From: Thermoproteota archaeon
GTDB lineage: Archaea > Thermoproteota > Thermoprotei_A > Sulfolobales > Pyrodictiaceae
NCBI GenBank assembly: GCA_013153105.1
Contig: JAADFC010000152.1
Location: forward strand, 1-7,473
Length of the DNA stretch: 7,473 nt
Direction: 5' to 3'
Position 1 is the first letter of the stretch. Each line of letters opens with the position of its first letter. This document shows positions 1 through 4,970 of this stretch, in pieces. Under the pieces are notes generated by a model. That model was given only the letters and a program-made list of their open reading frames with translations. It was not told where the DNA came from and ran no database searches. Both the position numbers and the translations under genes were made by a program.

Positions 1-195
1 GGCTGTGAGGGTTATCGCCGCGAAGTAGGGCATCACATCCACAACAACGCCTGGGCTGCGGAGGAGCGACGCGTACGCCCTCAGGGCGCCGCTTACACCC
101 GCGGGTGTGAGGCCGGCCGCGAGCACGGTCAGCGCCACGCCCAGCGCCAGGCCGGCCAGCGCCGCGGCGGCCGCGGAGCCGAGCCGTGGCCTCAA
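1..195 (-). CDS. ABC transporter permease, N-terminal fragment (cut by window edge)
   Basis: On the minus strand a frame stays open from just after the ATPase gene to the window edge and gives 65 codons. The translation starts with a short basic stretch (RPRLG), then a long Ala/Leu/Gly/Val hydrophobic segment (about residues 6-27) that looks like a first transmembrane helix, then a segment with YASLLRSPG and a second hydrophobic start (YFAAITLTA). That layout fits the N-terminus of inner-membrane permeases of the BMP/simple-sugar ABC family, as does its place 35 nt behind the matching ATPase. The start is uncertain: TTG at 195 is the only standard start codon I see in frame, but a CTG 24 nt further upstream has a better spaced GGGAG. 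Family assignment rests on context and hydrophobicity; only the N-terminus is visible. Confidence 0.7.
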   Translation of the reverse strand, partial: MRPRLGSAAAAALAGLALGVALTVLAAGLTPAGVSGALRAYASLLRSPGVVVDVMPYFAAITLTA

Positions 196-230
196 GCCCA
201 GCCGCCCCCGAGGCTCCAGCCCAACACTCC

Positions 231-1757
231 CTAGCCGGTCATGCTCCTGGCTATCTCCTCGATGTTGAAAGGCCGCTCCGCCTCGTAGACTATACGACCG
301 CGGCTCATGACCGCTATCCTGTCGCTCAGCTCCAGCAGCTCGTCGAGGTCCTCGGAGAAGAGCAGTACCCCTGCCCCGGACCTGGCGGTGGAGTCTATCA
401 GGTCCCTGACGAACCTGGTCGCAGCCGCGTCGAGGCCGCTGGTGGGGTTCATGGCCAGCAGGAGCCTCGGCTGCTTCTCCAGCTCCCTGCCCACTATGAA
501 ACGCTGCATGTTACCCCCGCTGAGCGCCTCAGGCGGCGCGTCCACGCCTGGAGTCTTCACCGACATCCGCTCCACTATCCTACGCGTCACCTCTCTAGCG
601 GTGTGCCAGTCGACCAGCGGCCCGCGGTAGGGGCCGCGGGGCGAGGAGTACATGCCGAGCGCCGTGTTGAACACCAGGCTCCTACACGGGACCAGCGCCC
701 AGCCGAGCCTCTCCTCCGGCACCACCGCTAAGCCGAGCGCGGCACGGGCCGAGGGGGGCTCCCCCGTGACTTCCCGGCCGAGGAGCGTTATCCTACCCCG
801 GCTCGGAGGCCGCAGCCCGATGAGCGCTTCGAAGAGCTCGCGCTGCCCGTTGCCCGCCACGCCGGCCACGCCGAGCACCTCGCCCTCCCGGAGGAGCAGG
901 CTCACACCCTTCACCGCGTCCACTCCATGGGCCCCCTTCACCCACAGGTTCTCCACGCGAAGCACCACGCCACCCGGCCTCCTTGGGGGGTAGCGTTTCT
1001 CGAGCACCGCGCCGCGACCCTCGAACATGAGCCGGAGCAGCTTCTCCGGCGTAGCCTCCGAGGCATCCAGGACCGCCACTATCCTCCCACGGCGCATCAC
1101 GGCTATCCTGTCGGCAGCCTCGAGAACCTCCCCTATCTTATGCGTGATAAACACCACCGACCTTCCCGACTCGGCGAGGCTTCTCATAATCCCGAGCAGG
1201 CGCCGCGACTCCTCAGGAGTGAGATGCGTGGTAGGCTCATCCAGGAGCAGCACCTCAGCACCAAGGTAGAGGGCGCGCGCCACCTCCGCCCGCTGCCGCT
1301 CGCCCATCGAGAGCCTCCACACCCTCGCGTCGGGGTCCACGCCGAGGCCGAACCGCTCAGCTATCTCCCGCAGCCCCCGCCGAACCTCGCCGAGCCCCAC
1401 CCTCCTACCAGCCAGCCGGGCGGCAAGGAGCACGTTCTCCGCCACGGTAAAGTTCTCGACGAGCAGGGGATGCTGCGGCACGAGGGCTATGCCGAGCCTC
1501 GCGGCGTCGCGGGGGCTCCTTATCTCGACCCTCCTACCCTTGACGAATATGTCGCCCGCGTCGGGCCTGACTAGGCCCGCGAGTATCGAGACGAGGGTCG
1601 TCTTGCCGGCACCGTTCTCGCCTAGGAGGCCGAGGACCTCCCCAGGGTAGATGTCAAGGTCCACCCCGTCGTTGGCCCGGACGCCTCCAGGGTAGACCTT
1701 GACTATCCCGCGGAGGGAAACCAGGGGACTGCGGGGAGCCGCTGCCGGCTGCTGCAA
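231..1757 (-). CDS. Duplicated ABC transporter ATP-binding protein, BMP/nucleoside (YufO-like, COG3845) type
   Basis: This is a 508-residue cytoplasmic ATPase with two fused nucleotide-binding domains, expected to power import of a nucleoside-like or related small solute. Domain 1 is canonical: Walker A GENGAGKT at 46-53, Q-loop Gln95, signature LSMGERQ at 149-155, Walker B LLLDEPT with D173/E174, and switch His206. Domain 2 is degenerate: the Walker A position reads GVAGNGQRE (299-307, no GKT), the signature LSGGNMQ (412-418) is intact, Walker B is replaced by AMNPTSGLD (N437-P438), and the switch His is Ser468 in LLFSEDLDE. In the BMP-associated and simple-sugar ATPases this asymmetry is normal, so it is a family mark rather than decay. 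The start is TTG with a GAGGG about 10 nt upstream. Length is usual for the family. A permease follows; no lipoprotein binding component is visible in the window. The substrate cannot be told from sequence. Confidence 0.93.
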   Translation of the reverse strand: MQQPAAAPRSPLVSLRGIVKVYPGGVRANDGVDLDIYPGEVLGLLGENGAGKTTLVSILAGLVRPDAGDIFVKGRRVEIRSPRDAARLGIALVPQHPLLVENFTVAENVLLAARLAGRRVGLGEVRRGLREIAERFGLGVDPDARVWRLSMGERQRAEVARALYLGAEVLLLDEPTTHLTPEESRRLLGIMRSLAESGRSVVFITHKIGEVLEAADRIAVMRRGRIVAVLDASEATPEKLLRLMFEGRGAVLEKRYPPRRPGGVVLRVENLWVKGAHGVDAVKGVSLLLREGEVLGVAGVAGNGQRELFEALIGLRPPSRGRITLLGREVTGEPPSARAALGLAVVPEERLGWALVPCRSLVFNTALGMYSSPRGPYRGPLVDWHTAREVTRRIVERMSVKTPGVDAPPEALSGGNMQRFIVGRELEKQPRLLLAMNPTSGLDAAATRFVRDLIDSTARSGAGVLLFSEDLDELLELSDRIAVMSRGRIVYEAERPFNIEEIARSMTG

Positions 1758-1811
1758 CGGAGCCCAGCCCTCTGGGCGGGGCCTCGGGAGGCGGCCGCCA
1801 CCGCTCTCAGG

Positions 1812-2051
1812 CTACTTGCGGTACCCTATCTCCTGGAGGAACCGCTTCAGCGCCTCCACGTTCCACTCCCACTTGCTCTTACGCCTCTCGTCCACGTAGA
1901 GGCCGAGCATCCTAGCCTCGCGCGGCGTGAGCCCCACCTCGGCCAGCTCGGCCACGCTGAATCCTCTGCCCTCGCGGAGGCCGGGGTCAGCACCGCCGTA
2001 GCGTATGAGCCTAGGCCTCTTCACTATAGCCCTAGGCTTCTCTTCCGCCAC
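1812..2051 (-). CDS. rpl13e: Large-subunit ribosomal protein eL13 (L13e)
   Basis: The 79-residue product contains the typical archaeal eL13 sequence: KPRAIVKRPRLIRYGG near the N-terminus, then GLREGRGFSVAEL, then GLTPREARMLGLYVDERRKS and a final helix (WNVEALKRFLQEIG). It is a basic protein expected to bind 23S rRNA in the 50S subunit, and it occurs mainly in crenarchaea and related lineages. The frame is open up to a GTG at 2087 (91 residues), but that start has no good ribosome-binding site and adds MRLGRGAAGCKS, which is unlike the family. GTG at 2051 has GGGGTG seven nucleotides upstream and gives a normal length, so I prefer it. The gene lies 75 nt behind lrp and 54 nt ahead of the ABC ATPase on the same strand. 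No strong promoter is visible directly in front; an A-rich stretch near 2104-2112 is the only weak candidate. Confidence 0.93.
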   Translation of the reverse strand: MAEEKPRAIVKRPRLIRYGGADPGLREGRGFSVAELAEVGLTPREARMLGLYVDERRKSKWEWNVEALKRFLQEIGYRK

Positions 2052-2126
2052 GCTCTTGCACCCCGCTGCGCCTCTCCCGAGGCGCACGCCGGGCCCGGCT
2101 GAGGCGGTTTTTGAGGCCTGCCCTCG

Positions 2127-2609
2127 CTACTGCTGCTCCTCGGCTATCAGCGGCTCCGTGAAATCCTCCTTTATCACGCGCAGGGAGAGGCTTGTAACAC
2201 TCCTCTTGACATACGGCATTCGGTTTATAGTCTTCAGGAAGCCGTCGAGCTCGCTTATGTTCTTAAACTTGGCTATTATAGCGAGGTCATAGTCGCCGGT
2301 TATATCGTAGACCTGTATCACGCGCGGGTTCCTCGACACAACCTCGCCAACATTCACTATCATACCACCCTCAACCTGGAGGAGGATAACAGCTGTTATG
2401 CTGTAGCCCAGCCTCTCGTAGTCGGGCAAGACGGTGAAACGCTTAATGAGGCCCAGCTCGACGAGCCTCCGCAGCCTCGCGTGGACCGTGGAGGGGGAGA
2501 GCTTAAGCTCACGGGCTATCTCACGTATACTCATGCGGGAATTTCGGGCGAGCAGGCGGACCAGCGCCCTATCTATACTGTCTACTGCCTGGCTGATGTT
2601 GGCCGTCAA
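2127..2609 (-). CDS. Lrp/AsnC-family transcriptional regulator
   Basis: The 160-residue protein has the two-domain Lrp/AsnC plan. An N-terminal winged helix-turn-helix spans about residues 9-58: DSIDRALVRLLARNSRMS, then IREIARELKLSPSTVHARLRRLVELGLIKRF in pieces, where the serine-rich SPSTVHARL stretch is the recognition helix. A RAM/ligand-binding domain spans about 66-147, including the YDITGDYDLAIIAKF strand-turn-strand typical of the family. Family members act as dimers or octamers, often sense amino acids, and commonly bind their own promoter. The start is TTG at 2609, with GGTGGAGGG upstream at good spacing. The gene is divergent from the DUF211 gene, with about 150 nt between them that hold a TATA-like element and a palindrome. 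The effector and target genes cannot be read from the sequence. Short C-terminal tail EPLIAEEQQ follows the RAM domain. Confidence 0.93.
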   Translation of the reverse strand: MTANISQAVDSIDRALVRLLARNSRMSIREIARELKLSPSTVHARLRRLVELGLIKRFTVLPDYERLGYSITAVILLQVEGGMIVNVGEVVSRNPRVIQVYDITGDYDLAIIAKFKNISELDGFLKTINRMPYVKRSVTSLSLRVIKEDFTEPLIAEEQQ

Positions 2610-2639
2610 CCCTGTAGCCCTCCACCCTGGCCGCGTCCC

Positions 2640-2651
2640 CTGCTATAGCAG
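2640..2651. promoter_or_regulatory. Perfect 12-bp palindrome, candidate operator at the lrp promoter
   Basis: CTGCTATAGCAG is perfectly self-complementary. It sits 31 nt upstream of the lrp start and about 20-25 nt downstream of the TATA-like element on the minus strand, so it should cover or touch the transcription start. Lrp/AsnC proteins bind inverted repeats of this size and many archaeal ones autoregulate from such a site. Binding is inference; the symmetry and position are seen directly. Confidence 0.4.
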
Positions 2652-2660
2652 CGAGGCCCA

Positions 2661-2670
2661 GATAATTAGC
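2661..2670 (-). promoter_or_regulatory. TATA-like element for lrp
   Basis: The minus strand reads GCTAATTATC in an otherwise GC-rich intergenic region, preceded by a G-rich stretch that could contain a BRE. At the usual archaeal spacing (about 25 nt) transcription would start near 2640, leaving a leader of about 30 nt that includes the GGTGGAGGG ribosome-binding site. The same AT patch could in principle also serve the opposite strand. Confidence 0.45.
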
Positions 2671-2689
2671 TCCCCCGCCCCGCACCCGG

Positions 2690-2699
2690 AAGGTTAAGT
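2690..2699 (+). promoter_or_regulatory. Weak TATA-like element for the DUF211 gene
   Basis: AAGGTTAAGT is the only AT-leaning patch close in front of the DUF211 gene besides the lrp TATA region. With typical spacing it would give a start near 2720 and a leader of about 40 nt containing GGAGGG at 2745-2750. The match to a TATA box is poor, so this is a tentative call. Confidence 0.22.
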
Positions 2700-2762
2700 T
2701 CCAGGGCGCCCTGGGGGTAGGAGGGCGTGGAAGCTAGAGGAGCTGGAGGGAGCGGCTGAGAG

Positions 2763-3050
2763 TTGCCTGGCCTGCGGAGGCTCGTGTTGGACGTGCTGAA
2801 GCCCCTCAAGGAGCCTTCCATAGTGGATGTGGCGCTTGAACTCTCCAAGGTTAAGGGTGTCGAGGGCGTGAACATAACCGTCAACGAGGTGGACGTGGAG
2901 ACGCTGAGCCTCACAGTGATAGTCGAGGGCGACGATATAGACTTTGAGGAGGTTAAACGTGTGCTCGACGGTGTTGGAGCTGCCATACATAGCATAGACC
3001 AAGTCGTAGCCGGCGACCGCATGGTCGAGGCGCCCTGTAAGACCGGCTAG
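2763..3050 (+). CDS. DUF211 family protein
   Basis: The 95-residue product matches the archaeal DUF211 family along its full length: N-terminal LRRLVLDVLKP, the central KVKGVEGVNITVNEVD, then VIVEGDDIDFEEVKRVLDG, and the C-terminal AIHSIDQVVAGDRMVE. Members are small ferredoxin-like-fold proteins; no catalytic residues are known to me and the function is unassigned. No signal peptide or membrane segment is seen, so it should be cytoplasmic. The start is TTG at 2763, with GGAGGG 12 nt upstream; the family usually begins only a few residues before LRRLVLDVLKP, which supports this choice. It is divergent from lrp and lies about 100 nt before the tRNA-binding protein gene on the same strand. Confidence 0.9.
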   Translation: MPGLRRLVLDVLKPLKEPSIVDVALELSKVKGVEGVNITVNEVDVETLSLTVIVEGDDIDFEEVKRVLDGVGAAIHSIDQVVAGDRMVEAPCKTG

Positions 3051-3134
3051 CCGTATCCCCGGGAAGGCGCGGCTGCCCAAGGGTTCTAGGCGGGCCGCCC
3101 GCGCCGCCAAGCGTGCCGCTAGAGGGCCCGGCAG

Positions 3135-3141
3135 GGAGGTG
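3135..3141 (+). promoter_or_regulatory. Strong Shine-Dalgarno site that fixes the next start codon
   Basis: GGAGGTG is a near-complete match to the 16S rRNA anti-SD and lies six nucleotides before ATG at 3148. A GTG in the same frame at 3139 is part of this SD itself, so it is unlikely to be the initiation codon. Confidence 0.8.
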
Positions 3142-3147
3142 GCTCTA

Positions 3148-3483
3148 ATGGCGGGGGAGCAGATATCAATCGATGAGTTCGCCCGTATAGACCTCCGAGT
3201 CGGCAAGGTGGTAGAGGCTGAGCACATACCCGGCACTAGGCTGCTCAGGCTGATAGTTGACCTGGGCGGGGAGCGGAGGCAGATAGTATCCGGCATAGCG
3301 GAGTACTACAAGCCCGAGGAGCTCGTCGGCAAAAAGGTTGTAGTGGTGGCCAACCTGAAGCCAAAGCGGATCCGCGGGTACCTTAGTGAGGGTATGATAC
3401 TGGCTGCGGGCTGCGAGAAGGGGCAGCGTCCCGTTCTGGTCACCGTCGGCGACGAGGCGGAGCCCGGCTGGAGGGTCTGCTAG
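3148..3483 (+). CDS. Stand-alone tRNA-binding OB-fold protein (methionyl-tRNA synthetase beta-subunit-like, Trbp111/EMAP II family)
   Basis: The 111-residue protein is a single EMAP/Trbp111-type OB fold. Visible marks are FARIDLRVGKVVEAEHIPG near residue 11, LLRLIVDLGGERRQIVSGIA, then VGKKVVVVANLKPKRIRGYLSEGMILAA with the conserved SEGM turn, and a short C-terminal strand. In bacteria this domain is usually the C-terminus of MetRS, where it dimerises and binds the outer corner of tRNA. In many archaea it is a separate protein, annotated as the beta subunit of methionine-tRNA ligase. It is expected in the cytoplasm and should assist the synthetase or act as a general tRNA chaperone. A start at GTG 3139 would give 114 residues, but the GGAGGTG placement favours ATG 3148. 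No catalytic MetRS gene is nearby. Confidence 0.92.
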   Translation: MAGEQISIDEFARIDLRVGKVVEAEHIPGTRLLRLIVDLGGERRQIVSGIAEYYKPEELVGKKVVVVANLKPKRIRGYLSEGMILAAGCEKGQRPVLVTVGDEAEPGWRVC

Positions 3484-3620
3484 CCGCGGGGCGCTTGGCG
3501 CTGCAGCAGGCCCTTCCCGTCCTAGCCGTGTTTTACTTCGCCGCGGGCAACGCCGGCGTCACGGCGGCACCGTCTATATGCTACGCTGCTCCCGCGGGCT
3601 GCCCTGGGGCTGCAGGTGCC

Positions 3621-4784
3621 ATGCAGCGTGACGTCTGCCTCGTGGGCTTCGGCCGCGTCGGCAGCGTGGCAGCGCGCCTGCTGCGGGAGTGGGGTCTCCC
3701 GCCCCTCGTCGTCGACGCTTCTGCGAGGAGGGTGCGGGAGGCCGAGAGGGAGGGTTTCGAGGCGCGCCTGATGGATGCCGCCAGCGGCAGCGGCTCGCTG
3801 TTCCTTGCCCGCACGTGCAGGGTTGTCGCGACCGCGCTGCCCAGCCGTGCTGCCGTGGAGGCGCTGCGCTCTCTCATCGCGGCGGGTGCTGGGAGGATTG
3901 TGGACGTCTCCTACATACCCGACCCGATGGAGTTCGCGGGGGAGGCTGCTAAGCGTGGTGTGACGCTTGTCGTGGATGCCGGCGTCGCGCCGGGGCTTTC
4001 TAACATGATGGTCCACTTCTCGGTCGAGCACATGGACTCTGTCAAGGACGCCTACATTTATGTTGGAGGCCTTTCTGAGGAGGAGAAGGGGCTCGGGCTT
4101 GTAGCCTCGTGGAACATGGAGGACCTTGTGGAGGAGTATACCCGCCCGGCACGCGCCATAGTCGGTGGTAGGCTCGTGGCCCTGGACCCGGTGGCCGGCG
4201 CGGTCTCCAGGGTCGAGGTCCCCGGCGCGGGGGTGTTCGAGGCGCTGCCCACGGACGGGCTGCGCACCCTCCTCCACACGCTCCAGGGACGCGTGGCGAG
4301 CCTCGTGGAGTACACGCTGCGCTACCCGGGCCATCTCTCGCTGCTGCGCGGCCTCCGGAGCCTGGGGCTGCTCGACGAGCGGAGCGTGGTGGTTGAGAGC
4401 TGCAGTATAGAGCCCAGGGCCCTCCTTGCGAGGCTGCTCGAGGAGAGACTCCCCAGGGAGGGTGACAGGCTAGTCCTCTACACCAGGGTGAGAGGGCGGA
4501 GCGGCCGCTCGGTCAAGACTGTAGAGTATATTCTCGACGCGAGGCAGAGCGAGGCCGGGCTGGACACGCCGGTGCTAACCTACGCAACCGGGCTGGTGCA
4601 CGCGTGGCTCACCCGCCACGTCGCCGTCGACGCGGGGGACGAGCTGCCCGCCGGCGTGGTTCCCCCGGAGCGTTTCAGCAGCCTGCTCCCCCGGCTCCTA
4701 GAGGAGCTGGGCCGCCGCGGCCTTGTTGTGTGGAGGCGGACAACCTATGAGGAGGAGGTCCACACGGGGGCTGGCGGGCTGTGA
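3621..4784 (+). CDS. Saccharopine dehydrogenase-family NAD(P)-dependent oxidoreductase
   Basis: The product has 387 residues from ATG 3621. An N-terminal Rossmann fold is clear: VCLVGFGRVGS (GxGxxG at residues 9-14) with Asp32 after the second strand, which suggests NAD rather than NADP. The family motif DAGVAPGLSN stands at 119-128, followed by YIYVGGL and a C-terminal alpha/beta catalytic domain. Relatives include saccharopine dehydrogenase, lysine 6-dehydrogenase and carboxynorspermidine dehydrogenase-like enzymes; the exact substrate cannot be assigned. No lysine or polyamine genes lie beside it. The frame extends upstream to a TTG at 3495, adding 42 residues rich in Ala/Pro, but these precede the first Rossmann strand and have no family counterpart. 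ATG 3621 with a GGTG five bases before it starts the fold directly. Cytoplasmic; no membrane segment in the chosen protein. Confidence 0.87.
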   Translation: MQRDVCLVGFGRVGSVAARLLREWGLPPLVVDASARRVREAEREGFEARLMDAASGSGSLFLARTCRVVATALPSRAAVEALRSLIAAGAGRIVDVSYIPDPMEFAGEAAKRGVTLVVDAGVAPGLSNMMVHFSVEHMDSVKDAYIYVGGLSEEEKGLGLVASWNMEDLVEEYTRPARAIVGGRLVALDPVAGAVSRVEVPGAGVFEALPTDGLRTLLHTLQGRVASLVEYTLRYPGHLSLLRGLRSLGLLDERSVVVESCSIEPRALLARLLEERLPREGDRLVLYTRVRGRSGRSVKTVEYILDARQSEAGLDTPVLTYATGLVHAWLTRHVAVDAGDELPAGVVPPERFSSLLPRLLEELGRRGLVVWRRTTYEEEVHTGAGGL

Positions 4785-4880
4785 GGACTGGTATTACCGC
4801 CGACCCTCCGAGCCGGGGGTGTGGGGAGGCCCCAACCGCTGCTGAGCCCCCCTCCGCTTCCAGGCCGGGACGGCCCTAGC

Positions 4881-4890
4881 ATAGGCCTAT
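4881..4890. promoter_or_regulatory. Perfect 10-bp palindrome upstream of the hydrogenase gene
   Basis: ATAGGCCTAT is self-complementary and lies about 40 nt upstream of the TATA-like element. Its centre is 31 bp, close to three helical turns, from the centre of the second palindrome at 4911-4922, so both would face the same side of the DNA. A regulator site is inferred from this arrangement. Confidence 0.35.
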
Positions 4891-4910
4891 ACACGGGTTA
4901 ATGTTGGGGT

Positions 4911-4922
4911 AGTCTTAAGACT
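4911..4922. promoter_or_regulatory. Perfect 12-bp palindrome just upstream of the hydrogenase TATA element
   Basis: AGTCTTAAGACT is fully self-complementary and ends eight nucleotides before the TATA-like element, in the place where archaeal BRE-adjacent activators or repressors bind. It has no T-run directly behind it and its stem is only six base pairs, so a terminator role is less likely than a protein-binding site. Confidence 0.42.
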
Positions 4923-4930
4923 GCTCGGCC

Positions 4931-4940
4931 TTATTTTTAG
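4931..4940 (+). promoter_or_regulatory. TATA-like element for the hydrogenase gene
   Basis: TTATTTTTAG is the most AT-rich run in the region and matches the crenarchaeal TATA pattern. With usual spacing transcription would begin near 4961, leaving a leader of only about 10 nt before ATG 4971. The gene may thus be translated from a very short leader, with the AGAGG at 4956-4960 partly or wholly outside the transcript. Confidence 0.6.
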
Positions 4941-4970
4941 CTCTTCGGGCAGGAAAGAGGCGGGCCGGTC

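Larger units (their letters stand above)
4785..4970. other. Intergenic region upstream of the hydrogenase gene
   Basis: These 186 nt contain no credible gene on either strand. The left half is G/C-rich and can form only short, imperfect hairpins (for example GGGG-AGG-CCCC near 4824-4834). The right half is clearly more AT-rich than its surroundings and holds two perfect palindromes and a TATA-like element, annotated separately. It therefore reads as a regulated promoter region. Confidence 0.7.

Noticed and set aside
2008..2038. Inverted repeat AGCCTAGG / CCTAGGCT inside the eL13 gene
   Set aside because: It arises from the repeated Pro-Arg codons of the conserved KPRAIVKRPRL segment. Autoregulatory RNA structure is possible but not supported.
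2052..2087. 12-residue N-terminal extension of eL13 from GTG 2087
   Set aside because: No ribosome-binding site and no match to the eL13 family; GTG 2051 has both good SD spacing and usual length.
3089..3101. GGGTTCTAGGC, faintly like a tRNA T-arm, between the DUF211 and tRNA-binding genes
   Set aside because: The loop does not fit TTCRANN and no acceptor, D or anticodon stem can be drawn around it.
2694..3296. 200-codon minus-strand frame across the DUF211 and tRNA-binding genes
   Set aside because: Covers two recognised genes and the gap between them; low-complexity Ser/Thr/Leu/Pro composition points to a shadow frame.
3495..3620. 42-residue N-terminal extension of the oxidoreductase from TTG 3495, resembling a signal peptide
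   Set aside because: The hydrophobic stretch is a by-product of GC-rich intergenic sequence. The family starts at the first Rossmann strand, and ATG 3621 fits that directly.
3522..4334. 270-codon minus-strand frame opposite the oxidoreductase gene
   Set aside because: Antisense to a gene with clear Rossmann motifs; very rich in Arg, His and Gly with no domain pattern.
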